DNA from: CAMDBL01 sp964498125
GTDB taxonomy: Bacteria; Pseudomonadota; Alphaproteobacteria; Rhizobiales; Hyphomicrobiaceae
DNA: 64,000 nt
Direction: 5' to 3'
Assembly (NCBI GenBank): GCA_964498125.1
Contig: CAZCGE010000027.1
Coordinates: 44,739 to 108,738 of the forward strand
This document shows, in pieces, positions 1-9,434 of the stretch. Within the stretch, counting starts at the first letter, position 1. The number at the start of each line of letters is the position of its first letter. The translations under genes and the position numbers were made by a program. The notes beneath the pieces are model-generated. The model made no database searches and was not told the origin of the DNA. It saw nothing but the letters and a program-made list of their open reading frames with translations.

Positions 1-999
1 AATACCGGTTAGCGCCTTGAGATAGGTGGACGCGGCATGCCGCTTAGCTATGCCGCGCTCGACAACGTTGCCGATCCGGCAATAGGGTTGGCTAAAAATC
101 AGGTCGACCAGCTCGCGTGTGTAAATCTTTGGCGCTGCCGCGCGAACGTGCTCGGCTGTCGCGTCCATCAGCACGCGAATGGCGCGGATCTTCTGGTTGG
201 TCCACGCGGATGTCACTTCAACTGCCGTCAGCATGTAGAGGATCCAAGGCTCCCACTCCTGGTGGGTGGTGACACGCAGGAGCAGCCGGTAATAGTCGGC
301 CCGCGTGCGTAGGATGTGACGGCTGAGGTATAGCGTCGGCAGATCGAGCAGCTTGTCCTGCACCAGCGAGAGGATGTTCAGGATGCGCCCGGTTCTTCCA
401 TTGCCGTCAATAAAGGGGTGGATTGCCTCGAACTGGTAATGCAGGATCGCCATTTTCACGATGGGATCGAGTTCTGGTTGGTTGTGCAGGAACATCTCCC
501 AGTTGGCGAGCAGGTCGCGGATCTTCGCCTCACCCTCTGGTGGCGTGTAGATCACCTCGCCGGTGAAGGTGTTCTTGAGCGTGGTGCCAGGGGATGCTCG
601 GATATCGAGTTCGATGCCTTTGATCATCTGACAAACCTCGACCGCGATTCGAGTCGACAACGGACGCTCTTTGAGCGTTGCGAAGCCGTGATAAAGCGCG
701 CGGCGGTAGCGCAGGGCTTCCTTGGCCGCCGGGTCGCTTGCATCGTCGCTGAGACTCGCCTCGCGAAACAAAGCGTCGTTGGTGGTGACGACGTTCTCGA
801 TCTCGGAGCTGTCCTTGGCTTCCAGCAGCGGTATGGCGCTGATCAGCACCGATGGGTCGGGTATGAGCTGGCCGGCCAGCCGCAACTCAGCGAGCGCCGC
901 GCGTGCAGTCACGCAGCGCCTGAGCACGGCCTTGGTCTCGGTATCGACCGGTGGTGGCAACAGCGGCAGATCGGAGTGAGGACGGTTGGGATCGAACAT
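1..999 (-). CDS. Fic family protein, 3' end beyond the window
   Basis: Predicted Fic-domain AMP transferase that modifies protein hydroxyl groups with AMP. Reading leftwards from ATG at 999 gives 333 codons with no stop before the edge, so the C-terminus is missing. The Fic motif HPFIDGNGRTGR is at residues 194-205, with all catalytic positions intact (His, Asp, both Gly, Asn, Arg). An N-terminal S-S-E-I-E-N at residues 64-69 matches the (S/T)xxxE(G/N) inhibitory helix, so this looks like a self-inhibited class II Fic protein. The C-terminal part, about residues 280-333, looks like a winged-helix segment. It is divergent from leuS across a repeat-rich region. Family call is firm; the target is unknown. 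Confidence 0.9.
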   Translation of the reverse strand, partial: MFDPNRPHSDLPLLPPPVDTETKAVLRRCVTARAALAELRLAGQLIPDPSVLISAIPLLEAKDSSEIENVVTTNDALFREASLSDDASDPAAKEALRYRRALYHGFATLKERPLSTRIAVEVCQMIKGIELDIRASPGTTLKNTFTGEVIYTPPEGEAKIRDLLANWEMFLHNQPELDPIVKMAILHYQFEAIHPFIDGNGRTGRILNILSLVQDKLLDLPTLYLSRHILRTRADYYRLLLRVTTHQEWEPWILYMLTAVEVTSAWTNQKIRAIRVLMDATAEHVRAAAPKIYTRELVDLIFSQPYCRIGNVVERGIAKRHAASTYLKALTGI

Positions 1000-1331
1000 G
1001 GCTTCTCATGGAGATGAATCTAGTTTTTGTTGACATGATGTAGTCGATCATGGCGCCAGTGTCGACACGAGACCGATGTCATGTCTATATATTCTATTTT
1101 TTGCACCATAAAAACAGTCTCATGGTGATGCCATCGACATGTCGATGCTTTCGTGTCGATAAAGCTACAAATTATCGACATTATATCTGACTCGTGTCGA
1201 TGCGATCAACACAACACCCACATCATGTCTATAAAATCTATTTCTATCAACATGATCCTGCCTTGCTTGACCCATTCCCCCTTTCAGGCTCATTACGCCG
1301 CCTTAATCATTTGCTCCAAGAGACGCCAACC
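1000..1331. promoter_or_regulatory. Divergent fic/leuS upstream region with clustered TGTCGA half-sites
   Basis: This AT-rich gap separates two divergent genes. Within 1060-1200 the hexamer TGTCGA occurs seven times counting both strands. It builds a 10-bp palindrome at 1059-1068, a perfect 16-bp palindrome at 1132-1147, and an inverted repeat with 9-bp arms TGTCGATAA at 1154-1162 and TTATCGACA at 1172-1180 (9-nt spacer). A 21-bp direct repeat (19 of 21 identical, beginning TCATGTCTATA) lies at 1079-1099 and 1223-1243 and brackets most of the cluster. This is seen directly. Its role as an operator for the fic gene, leuS or both is inference. Confidence 0.55.
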
Positions 1332-3965
1332 ATGGCCACCGAACGCTACAACGCACCCGTCGTCGAGAAGAAGTGGCAGCAGGCCTGGGACCAGGCCGAC
1401 ATCTTCCACGCCTCCAACGCCGACAAGCGCCCGAAATGCTACGTGCTCGAGATGTTCCCGTATCCGTCCGGGCGCATCCATATGGGGCACGTGCGCAATT
1501 ACGCCATGGGTGACGTCTTTGCCCGCTACAAGCGCGCCAAAGGCTTCAACGTCCTGCATCCCATGGGCTGGGACGCATTCGGCATGCCGGCCGAGAACGC
1601 CGCCATGGAGCGCAAGACGCATCCGGGCAAGTGGACCTACGAAAACATCGCCGCCATGAAGGCACAGCTCAAGTCCATGGGTCTTTCGCTGGACTGGTCG
1701 CGAGAGTTCGCCACCTGCCACGTCGATTACTACCAGCATCAGCAGAAACTGTTCGTCGACCTCTACAAAAAGGGGCTCGCCTACCGGAAGTCGTCCAAGG
1801 TCAATTGGGACCCGGTGGACAATACCGTGCTCGCCAACGAGCAGGTCATCGACGGCCGTGGCTGGCGCTCGGGTGCGCTGGTGGAACAGCATGAGCTGAC
1901 CCAGTGGTTCTTCAAGATCACGCAGTATTCCGACGAGCTGTTGGAGGCGCTCGCAACGCTCGACAAATGGCCGGAAAAAGTGCGCCTGATGCAGGCCAAC
2001 TGGATCGGCCGTTCGCAGGGCCTGTCTGTCCGCTGGGCGCTCGACACGGCAACCGCGCCAGAGGGCCATACCGAGCTGGAGATCTACACGACGCGCCCCG
2101 ACACGCTGTTCGGCGCCTCGTTCATGGCGATTGCGCCCGACCACCCCCTGGCCAAGGCCGCCGCGGAGAAAAATCCAGCACTTGCCGCCTTTTGCGAAGA
2201 GTGCCGGCGCATGGGTACCTCGGTCGCGGACGTAGAGTCGGCGGAGAAAAAGGGCTTCGATACCGGCATCAAGGCGGTGCACCCCCTCGACAAGGCTTGG
2301 CTGGTGCCCGTTTACGTCGCCAATTTCATCCTCATGGACTACGGCACCGGCGCCATTTTCGGCTGCCCGTCGGGCGACCAGCGCGATATTGAATTCGCCC
2401 GCAAATACAAGCTGCCCGTGGTGCCGGTGGTGGTGCCGGCCGATGCGGGAAAACGCGCCGCGGCGCTGGCCCAGATCGAATCGGGCACCGCCTATGCCGA
2501 CGATGGCATCATGATCAACTCGCGCTTCCTCGACGGCATGGACAGCACCGCCGCCTTCGCCACCGTTGCCGGCCGGCTCGAGGCGGACAAGCTCGCCGGC
2601 AAACCTGTCGCCATGCGCCGGGTCAACTATCGGCTGCGCGACTGGGGCATCTCGCGGCAGCGCTACTGGGGCTGCCCGATCCCCATGATTCACTGCGCAA
2701 CCTGCGGCGTCGTACCGGTGCCCGACAAAGACCTGCCAGTGATGCTGCCGGAGGATGCAACCTTCGACACGCCCGGCAACCCACTGGACCGGCATCCAAC
2801 CTGGAAACACGTCGATTGCCCGACGTGCAAGTCCAAGGCGCGGCGCGAGACCGACACGATGGACACCTTCGTCGACAGCTCCTGGTATTTCGTGCGCTTC
2901 ACCGCGCCCGACGCCAAGACGCCGGTCGATGCCAAGGCGGCGGCCTATTGGCTGCCGGTAGACCAGTACATCGGTGGCATCGAGCATGCGATCCTGCACC
3001 TGCTCTACTCGCGCTTCTTCACCCGCGCCATGGGTGAGGCCGGCCACTTGCAGCTCGCCGAGCCGTTCGGCGCACTGTTCACGCAAGGCATGGTCACGCA
3101 CGAAACCTACCATCGAGCAGGCATCGATCCGCCGCAATGGCTGCCACCCAACGAGGTCCAAATCGAGGGTGATGGCGCCAGCCGCAAGGCAACCGAGATC
3201 GCGACAGGCGCCCCGGTTGAGATTGGCGATGTCATCAAGATGTCGAAGAACAGAAAGAACGTGGTCGATCCCGACGACATCATCACGCATCATGGCGCCG
3301 ATTGCGCCCGCTGGTTCATGCTGTCCGACAGCCCGCCCGAGCGCGACGTAATCTGGACCGAGGCCGGCGTCGCAGGGGCCGGCCGTTTCATCCAGCGCGT
3401 CTGGCGGCTGACCGAGGACGTCGCCGAGAAAGGCGTCGCGGGCGGCGTGGCGCGGCCAAATGACTTCGGCCCCGAAGCCATGGAGCTGCGGCGCGCGGCC
3501 CACAAGGCTCTTGACGCCGTGGGCCGCAACATCGAGGGCCTGCGCTTCAACGTGGCGGTGGCCCAGCTCTACGAGCTGACCAACACCCTGTCGGGCTCGC
3601 TCGGCAAGACCGGTAACGGGCTGGCCTGGGCGCAACGCGAGGCCGTCGAGTTGCTGATACGCATGTTGGGCCCGATGATGCCCCACCTGGCCGAGGAGTG
3701 CTGGGCGCGGCTTGGCTACAACACCTTGATCGCGAACGAACCTTGGCCGGTCGCGGAAGCCGCCTTGCTCGTTGACGATACGATCACCATTGCCGTACAG
3801 GTAAATGGCAAGCGCCGCGATGAGCTGACGATTGCCAGAAACGCCGCTAAGGACGAGATCGAGGCTGCGGCCTTGAAACTCGAGGCGGTTGTGCGTGCTC
3901 TGGAAGGTCGTCCGGCGAAAAAAGTGATCGTGGTGCCGCAGAGGATCGTCAATGTCGTGGTCTGA
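1332..3965 (+). CDS. leuS: Leucine--tRNA ligase
   Basis: Class I aminoacyl-tRNA synthetase that charges tRNA-Leu; 877 aa, normal for bacterial LeuRS. The HIGH signature appears as HMGH at residues 50-53 after PYPSGRI. The KMSKS loop reads KMSKN at residues 636-640, a Ser-to-Asn change in the last position. The editing domain lies between them and the anticodon-binding domain is C-terminal. The start at MATERYNAP was chosen because LeuRS homology begins there; the frame stays open 46 codons upstream but has no similarity. It overlaps lptE by 14 nt, and leuS-lptE-holA looks like one operon. Confidence 0.96.
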   Translation: MATERYNAPVVEKKWQQAWDQADIFHASNADKRPKCYVLEMFPYPSGRIHMGHVRNYAMGDVFARYKRAKGFNVLHPMGWDAFGMPAENAAMERKTHPGKWTYENIAAMKAQLKSMGLSLDWSREFATCHVDYYQHQQKLFVDLYKKGLAYRKSSKVNWDPVDNTVLANEQVIDGRGWRSGALVEQHELTQWFFKITQYSDELLEALATLDKWPEKVRLMQANWIGRSQGLSVRWALDTATAPEGHTELEIYTTRPDTLFGASFMAIAPDHPLAKAAAEKNPALAAFCEECRRMGTSVADVESAEKKGFDTGIKAVHPLDKAWLVPVYVANFILMDYGTGAIFGCPSGDQRDIEFARKYKLPVVPVVVPADAGKRAAALAQIESGTAYADDGIMINSRFLDGMDSTAAFATVAGRLEADKLAGKPVAMRRVNYRLRDWGISRQRYWGCPIPMIHCATCGVVPVPDKDLPVMLPEDATFDTPGNPLDRHPTWKHVDCPTCKSKARRETDTMDTFVDSSWYFVRFTAPDAKTPVDAKAAAYWLPVDQYIGGIEHAILHLLYSRFFTRAMGEAGHLQLAEPFGALFTQGMVTHETYHRAGIDPPQWLPPNEVQIEGDGASRKATEIATGAPVEIGDVIKMSKNRKNVVDPDDIITHHGADCARWFMLSDSPPERDVIWTEAGVAGAGRFIQRVWRLTEDVAEKGVAGGVARPNDFGPEAMELRRAAHKALDAVGRNIEGLRFNVAVAQLYELTNTLSGSLGKTGNGLAWAQREAVELLIRMLGPMMPHLAEECWARLGYNTLIANEPWPVAEAALLVDDTITIAVQVNGKRRDELTIARNAAKDEIEAAALKLEAVVRALEGRPAKKVIVVPQRIVNVVV

Positions 3966-4530
3966 GGCGCGTTATCCTGCCCAACCCGAGACGCCGGCAA
4001 ATCCGGATCGTCGTGGGCTACTGCGCGTGGCCCTTGGCCTGGCTTTGGCCATGCCACTGCTGTCGGCCTGCGCTGGCGGCGGCTTCAGGCCGATGTACGC
4101 TTCCTCGCAGTTCGGCGGTAACGACCTCGACCGGAAAATGGCGCAGGTCGAGATTAGCACCATCCCTGGTCGCGTCGGCCAGCGTGTGCGCAATGAGCTG
4201 ATCTACCGCAACACCGGCGGCGGCGAGGCATTGCCCGTCGCCTATCGCCTCGAGGTTGTGTTGCGCGAGTCGATCACGTCCACGCTGGTGCGCATCGACG
4301 GCGAGGCGACATCACAGGTCTTCAACCTCGACACCGCATTCCGTCTGATCGACACCAAATCCAAGTCGATCGTGCTGGAAGGCGTCAGCTACAGCCGTGC
4401 CGGCTTCGAGCGCTTCACCTCGACGTTCGCCAACGTGCGGGCCCGCGAGGAAGCCGAGAACCGCGCCGCCAAAGCCATTGCCGTGGACATCAAGACGCGG
4501 CTAGCCGCCCACCTGGCCGCCGCCACCTGA
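3952..4530 (+). CDS. lptE: LPS-assembly lipoprotein LptE
   Basis: Outer-membrane lipoprotein that plugs the LptD barrel and helps place lipopolysaccharide on the cell surface. 192 aa. A hydrophobic segment ends in a lipobox LLSAC with Cys40 as the acylated residue, followed by GGGFRPMY, typical of alphaproteobacterial LptE. Its start lies inside the end of leuS, suggesting translational coupling. Position between leuS and holA is the usual alphaproteobacterial arrangement and supports the call, since LptE sequences are poorly conserved. Confidence 0.85.
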   Translation: MSWSEARYPAQPETPANPDRRGLLRVALGLALAMPLLSACAGGGFRPMYASSQFGGNDLDRKMAQVEISTIPGRVGQRVRNELIYRNTGGGEALPVAYRLEVVLRESITSTLVRIDGEATSQVFNLDTAFRLIDTKSKSIVLEGVSYSRAGFERFTSTFANVRAREEAENRAAKAIAVDIKTRLAAHLAAAT

Positions 4531-4556
4531 GTAGCCCACAGGCAGGGGCCAGTCAC

Positions 4557-5612
4557 ATGGTCGCCATTAAGAGCCAGGCCGCGCAGGGCTTCATCAAGAC
4601 GCCCGACCCGCGGATTTGCGCCATCCTCCTGTTCGGCACCGACGACGGCCTCGTCGCTGAGCGCGCCACCGCCATCGCCAAGGCCCTCGCTGCCCGCGAA
4701 ACGCCACCTGGCGAGATCATTCGAATTGAAGACTCCGATCTCGATGGCGAACCGGACCGGCTGATCATCGAGCTGCAAACCATGCCGATGTTCGGCGGCC
4801 GCAAGGTTGTGCGCACCAGTTCGGGCCGCCGGGTCAATGCCCAGTCCCTCAAGCCGCTGATCGAGGGCGGCGCGCTGGCGGCAACGCTGATCGTCGAGGC
4901 GGGCAATCTCAGAGCCGACGAGGCCTTGCGACTGCTGTTCGAGAAATCCGCCACGGCGGCGGCCATCGGCTGCTACGCCGACGAGGCGCGCGATCTCGAG
5001 GGGCTGGTGCGCGAGGTGCTGGCCGCGGCTAAGCTGGACATTGCGCCGGACGCCCGCGACGCCCTGCTGGCCCGCCTTGGCGCCGATCGAGCCTTGTCCC
5101 GCAACGAAATCGAGAAGTTGGCCCTTTATGTGGGGGCTAAGGGACGGATCGAGGTCGACGACGTCGAAGCCGTGGTCGGGGATGCCGCGGAACTCGCCAT
5201 CGACAGGATCGTCATGGCGGCATCCGCCGGTGACACGGGTCAGGCACTGTCGGAACTCGACCGGGCCGTGGCCGCCGGCGAGAGCGCGCAGACCGTGATC
5301 CTGGCGATGCAGCGGTACGTCCATCGACTGCACCGCGTTCGTGCCGCCATCGAGGCCGGCCGTTCGGTGGACGACGTCATCCGTTCACTGCGGCCGCCGG
5401 TGTACTTCAAGACGCGCCCAGCACTCGAAGCACACTGCCAGACCTGGAACCTGCGCCGTCTGGACGAGGCACAGACACGCATTGCCGCCGCGACCAAGGC
5501 GGCGCGCCTCGGCGGCGACCTCGAGCAGGTCCTGGCCGAACGCTTGCTGATCGAGGTGGCGCGGCTGGCGCGGGTGTCGGCGACGGAGCGGCGGCAGGGT
5601 AGGTTGGGTTAG
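4557..5612 (+). CDS. holA: DNA polymerase III subunit delta
   Basis: Delta subunit of the clamp loader, which opens the beta clamp and loads it on primed DNA. 351 aa, the usual length. The N-terminal domain starts after a short leader with ILLFGTDDGLVAERA, the family's degenerate nucleotide-binding-like region, followed by the helical lid and collar domains. It follows lptE by 26 nt. In many alphaproteobacteria this trio sits next to parB; here it is on the other side of the putative origin. Confidence 0.92.
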   Translation: MVAIKSQAAQGFIKTPDPRICAILLFGTDDGLVAERATAIAKALAARETPPGEIIRIEDSDLDGEPDRLIIELQTMPMFGGRKVVRTSSGRRVNAQSLKPLIEGGALAATLIVEAGNLRADEALRLLFEKSATAAAIGCYADEARDLEGLVREVLAAAKLDIAPDARDALLARLGADRALSRNEIEKLALYVGAKGRIEVDDVEAVVGDAAELAIDRIVMAASAGDTGQALSELDRAVAAGESAQTVILAMQRYVHRLHRVRAAIEAGRSVDDVIRSLRPPVYFKTRPALEAHCQTWNLRRLDEAQTRIAAATKAARLGGDLEQVLAERLLIEVARLARVSATERRQGRLG

Positions 5613-5685
5613 CGCGGCCACAGTCTTCGAGATAGGCTCCGGGTCACGGCGTGCCAAATTGGCGGGCGCAAGGGCCGCGCTAACC
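5607..5685. repeat. Inverted repeat overlapping the end of holA
   Basis: Perfect 13-bp arms, GGTTAGCGCGGCC at 5607-5619 and GGCCGCGCTAACC at 5673-5685, separated by 53 nt. The left arm includes the holA stop codon. There is no T-tract, so it is not a standard intrinsic terminator. It belongs with the other palindromic elements of the window. Confidence 0.7.
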
Positions 5686-6225
5686 TACGTACTGCATCAC
5701 CGGTGGTTACATGCCAACCGTCGCTCCACTCCGGCAGCCGACGAACCAAGCAGGTTGGCCGTGGGCCACAACCGGCTGTGAGCAGACGCAGCAATCTTCG
5801 CCGAGCAAGCCAGTTGGCGGACGAGAACACGACCAGGGCGTCGTTGTTCCTGATTTCCATGACCTAAGCCATTAAGGGTCGCGAATCCTCTCAAGGCATT
5901 TGGGCATCTGGCCCCAATTGCGCTCAACTCAGCTACTCTGCGGGCTCCGCGTTCCAGTTCGCTCCATAGTTGATAATGCTAAGGGTTCCCATGGGCGTGA
6001 AAAGAAGCACCTGCCCAAGGGATCATAGCCGAAGTCGGCGTCGCCTTCCGTGGCGTGCCTGCCTACCACTCGTGACGGTTGTTATCATATCGCGATCGCG
6101 AGGTCGGACGCGATCTGCTTATATCACCAAGCGGCAGCGTCAACGCGCTTATCGACGACGACAAAAGGCGGATCTACGAGATCGAGCGTCGAGCAAACTC
6201 AGGCCGACATCCGAGGACCCAAATT
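5686..6225. other. Gap with no supported gene
   Basis: About 540 nt between the holA-end repeat and rsgA. Short open frames exist on both strands, including an 83-codon minus-strand frame ending near 5609, but none has a good ribosome-binding site or recognisable sequence. Base composition falls towards rsgA. It may hold decayed sequence. Confidence 0.5.
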
Positions 6226-7191
6226 GTGACTCTTGCAGCATTTGGATGGACTGAACGTCAGCAAAGGGAAGCTGCAACGTATACGAGCCAAGGTCTTTTG
6301 CCGGGCAGAATTGTAGGGGAACATCGCACTCACTACCAGGTCGCTACCGGCGAAAGCGAGATCACCGCCGAAGCGAGTGGAGCCCTCCGCAATCTTGCAA
6401 AGCAGCGCTCGGACCTTCCGGGGGTCGGTGACTTCGTCGCCTTCCGCTCTGCCTCAGGCGACGGGCCAGCCACCATTGAGGGCGTGCTAACGCGCACGAG
6501 CGCGCTTATACGCAAGGCATCCGGTGAACAGCGCCCGCAGTTGTTGGCGTCGAACGTCGACGTTGTCTTTATTGTGATGGGACTCGATGGCGACTTTAAT
6601 CTGGCTCGCCTGAAGCGCTTCCGTGAACTGGTTCACGGTAGCGGCGCCAGTCCTGTCATTGTACTCAACAAGGCCGACCTTTCTCGCGACCCAACAGACG
6701 CTACTAAGCAGATTGCTAAGATTGCTCCTGGCGTACCAACTCACATTATAAGCGCGCGCGAAGGCATAGGACTCGAAGAACTGGAGTCGTATTTCCATCC
6801 TGATCACACCATCGTCCTCGTCGGCGCCTCTGGCGTTGGTAAATCAACCTTGATCAACCGATGGCTCGGGCGCGCCGCGCAAGCTACCCAAACCGTCCGG
6901 GCCCATAACGATCGTGGTCGTCATACGACAACCCATCGTCAACTGTTCATTCGAACAGGCGGCGGTTCAATAATCGATACTCCCGGCGTTAGGGGACTAG
7001 AGATCTGGGAGGCCGCAGAAACGACCGAAGACAGTTTTGAGGATATCGATGCCCTGGCGGCCAAGTGTAAATTTAGAAACTGTCAACATGATAGCGAACC
7101 TGCTTGCGCCGTTCGCTCTGCCGTCAAGCGAGGTGAACTAGAAGCAGGCCGTTTGGTTAATTTCGCGAGATCCAGGCGCGCTCGAAAATAG
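6226..7191 (+). CDS. rsgA: Ribosome small subunit-dependent GTPase A
   Basis: Circularly permuted GTPase that acts in late 30S ribosome maturation. The motif order is diagnostic: OB-fold first, then G4 NKAD at residues 148-151, G1 GASGVGKST at 200-208, G3 DTPG at 251-254, then a zinc knuckle with Cys281, Cys286, His288 and Cys294. GTG at 6226 is preferred because GAGGA lies about 8 nt upstream and RsgA homology begins just after it. The open frame continues 49 codons upstream without similarity. 321 aa. The gene is visibly less GC-rich than its neighbours, so acquisition by transfer is possible. Confidence 0.9.
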   Translation: MTLAAFGWTERQQREAATYTSQGLLPGRIVGEHRTHYQVATGESEITAEASGALRNLAKQRSDLPGVGDFVAFRSASGDGPATIEGVLTRTSALIRKASGEQRPQLLASNVDVVFIVMGLDGDFNLARLKRFRELVHGSGASPVIVLNKADLSRDPTDATKQIAKIAPGVPTHIISAREGIGLEELESYFHPDHTIVLVGASGVGKSTLINRWLGRAAQATQTVRAHNDRGRHTTTHRQLFIRTGGGSIIDTPGVRGLEIWEAAETTEDSFEDIDALAAKCKFRNCQHDSEPACAVRSAVKRGELEAGRLVNFARSRRARK

Positions 7192-7496
7192 TCTGTGCGA
7201 GGGTCACAATAACGCGTTAACCGTCGTTCAGTGCGCAACTCTGTACGACCTTTTCGATTTCAGGAAATGCGTGTCGCAACAAGTAAAACAACTCTTGCGC
7301 ATGATTTCACGACCGACAATCCTGTCTCGCAGATCTTCGAATGGTTCAACGTGGCCGTGCGGCCGATGATTTGGTTCGCCAATGCCGATGACGGCTTGGG
7401 CCAATCCCCTTCGCGCCCAATCCCGCCGACTTCGGCGGGAGTCCGTAAGCGGACCCGCCTGGCAGCGGCCGAGCGGCGGCACGCTTCGCCGGCGAA
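7192..7496. other. Gap with no supported gene
   Basis: Lies between the convergent rsgA and PPK2 genes. It holds a short GC-rich hairpin near 7423-7441 (CCCGCCGA paired with TCGGCGGG) without a T-tract. Overlapping open frames here have no recognisable product. Confidence 0.5.
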
Positions 7497-8312
7497 TCAC
7501 TCCACCTTGAAGTCCTTGGGGTCCCACGCAGGCTTCGGATATTGCGGCTGCATGGCTTCCAGCGTCCCGCGCACCATGGCGGCAACGGCGGCATTGCGGG
7601 CCCATTTGCGATCAGCCGGGACCACATGCCAGGGCGCCCATTCGGTTGAGCATCGCTCGAGCATGATTTCGTAGGCGGCCTGGTACTCGTCCCACAATTT
7701 GCGATCCTCGAGGTCGCCCGGATTGAACTTCCAGCGGCTCTTGGGCTCATCGAGTCGCGCCTGCAGACGCTCGCGCTGCTCTTGTTTGGAGATATGCAGC
7801 ATGACCTTGAGAATTGTCGTGCCGTTCTCCACCAGCATCCGCTCGAAGGCATTGATCTGATCATACCGCCGCTCGATGTCGGCTTTGGGCGCCAGTTTTC
7901 GGACCCGGCCGACCAGCACGTCTTCGTAGTGGGAGCGATTGAAAATGCCGATGACCCCGCGACGCGGGCAGGCGGCATGCGCACGCCAGAGGTAATCGTG
8001 CGCCAGTTCTTTATCCGTTGGCCGGCCGAACGCCGTGACAGTGACGCCGAACGGACCCGTCTGGTTGAAAACGTTGCGCACCGTGCCATCCTTGCCCGCG
8101 GTGTCGATGCCTTGCAGCACAACGAGCAACGCGCGCGTGCCTTCGGCATAGAGCGTGTCCTGCAATTCATTGATTGCCGCGCTGTCCTCGGCCGTTTGCG
8201 CTTCTGCCGCCTTGCGGTCTGGAAACGCCGACACATCGGCCGGATCGCGCCGGTCGAGATGGGCTCGCTTGCCGGCCACGATGCGAAACCGTGCGTCGAT
8301 ATTTTTGCTCAT
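7497..8312 (-). CDS. Polyphosphate kinase 2 family protein
   Basis: PPK2-type phosphotransferase moving phosphate between polyphosphate and nucleotides. 271 aa. A Walker A-like loop GIDTAGKDG is at residues 68-76 and the family's FNRSHYEDVLV at 124-134. These conserved lid and loop signatures place it in the PPK2 family, resembling the short single-domain members. The nucleotide preference (AMP, ADP or GDP) cannot be read from the sequence. It lies 44 nt downstream of galU on the same strand, so co-transcription is plausible. Confidence 0.88.
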   Translation of the reverse strand: MSKNIDARFRIVAGKRAHLDRRDPADVSAFPDRKAAEAQTAEDSAAINELQDTLYAEGTRALLVVLQGIDTAGKDGTVRNVFNQTGPFGVTVTAFGRPTDKELAHDYLWRAHAACPRRGVIGIFNRSHYEDVLVGRVRKLAPKADIERRYDQINAFERMLVENGTTILKVMLHISKQEQRERLQARLDEPKSRWKFNPGDLEDRKLWDEYQAAYEIMLERCSTEWAPWHVVPADRKWARNAAVAAMVRGTLEAMQPQYPKPAWDPKDFKVE

Positions 8313-8356
8313 GATCGTTGCGTGCCCGTGTCACTCTGGCAGCTGTACGCGCGGCA

Positions 8357-9241
8357 TCATCCCAGGATCCGTTTCAGCTCCGACCGCAGCGGCCCCGCCA
8401 GATCGTCCCGTTCCAGCGCGTAGGCGATGTTTGCCGTCAAGAATCCGAGCTTATGGCCGCAGTCGTAAATGTGACCGTCGAATCGCACCGCGTGGAAAGC
8501 CTGCGTGCCCAAGGCGGCGAGCCGGATCATGGCGTCGGTGAGTTGGATCTCGCCGCCGGCGCCGCGCTGCTGCGTTGCAAGCAATGCAAAGATCTCGGGC
8601 TGCAAAATGTAGCGGCCGGTGATGTGCAGGTTAGAGGGCGCGGAGCCGCGCGGCGGTTTTTCGATCATTTTTGTGACGCGCGACACCTTGGCGGCGCGAT
8701 CCTCGACACCGACGATGCCGTACAGATGCGCGTCTTCCTCCGGCACCGGCGCCACAGCGATATGATTGCCGCCGTGCTCCTGATAGGCCGCCATCATCTC
8801 GGCGAGGCACGGCCGGACACCGTGGTGCAGCATGTCCGGCAGCAGCAGCGCGAACGGCTCGTTGCCGACGATGTCGCGTGCGCACCACACCGCATGTCCG
8901 AGGCCGAGCGGCGCCTGCTGGCGCGTGAAGCTGGTCATGCCGGCGGCGGGCAGATCAGCGGCCAGCGCCGCCAGCTCCTGGTCCTTCTTGCGCTCGGCCA
9001 GCGTCCGATCCAACTCGAACTGGCTGTCGAAGTGGTCCTCGATGGCGCCCTTGCCGCGTCCCGTGACGAAGACGAAATGCTCGATGCCGGCCGCGCGCGC
9101 CTCGTCGACCACGTGCTGGATCACCGGCCGGTCGACCACGGTCAGCATCTCCTTGGGCACGGCCTTGGTGGCTGGCAGGAATCGCGTGCCGAGACCAGCG
9201 ACGGGAAACACGGCCTTGCGAATCCTCGGGCGGGTCGTCAT
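8357..9241 (-). CDS. galU: UTP--glucose-1-phosphate uridylyltransferase
   Basis: Makes UDP-glucose from UTP and glucose 1-phosphate for envelope polysaccharides. 294 aa. The nucleotidyltransferase signature GLGTRFLPATKAVPKEM begins at residue 16. The start at 9241 (MTTRPRIRKAVFP) is supported by AGGAG a few nt upstream; the frame extends about 35 codons further without similarity. Length and motif spacing match bacterial GalU. Confidence 0.93.
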   Translation of the reverse strand: MTTRPRIRKAVFPVAGLGTRFLPATKAVPKEMLTVVDRPVIQHVVDEARAAGIEHFVFVTGRGKGAIEDHFDSQFELDRTLAERKKDQELAALAADLPAAGMTSFTRQQAPLGLGHAVWCARDIVGNEPFALLLPDMLHHGVRPCLAEMMAAYQEHGGNHIAVAPVPEEDAHLYGIVGVEDRAAKVSRVTKMIEKPPRGSAPSNLHITGRYILQPEIFALLATQQRGAGGEIQLTDAMIRLAALGTQAFHAVRFDGHIYDCGHKLGFLTANIAYALERDDLAGPLRSELKRILG

Positions 9242-9434
9242 TTCAGTCTCCTGCGGCTTCAGGTTCGGGCGCGGAGCAGATTGTCGCTGCAGCCGATTGT
9301 ATCCGAAATCGTCTCGGCGGGCGCACGTCGACCTCGACCGCATCATGCCCGACGCGCTGGCTTGGGGGGAGCGGCTGGCACGTCGGCGGCGATAATGCGC
9401 TTATACCGCGGCGACGACTGCATCGCTGCCTACT

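Noticed and set aside
1293..3686. Very long minus-strand open frame opposite leuS
   Set aside because: Shadow of the GC-rich leuS gene; no family resemblance and Arg/Gly/His-rich composition typical of antisense frames.
5609..5860. 83-codon minus-strand frame after holA
   Set aside because: Ends inside a palindromic repeat overlapping holA, and its sequence resembles no family I know.
6079..6225. 49-codon N-terminal extension of RsgA
   Set aside because: No similarity to RsgA, and a better ribosome-binding site precedes the GTG at 6226.
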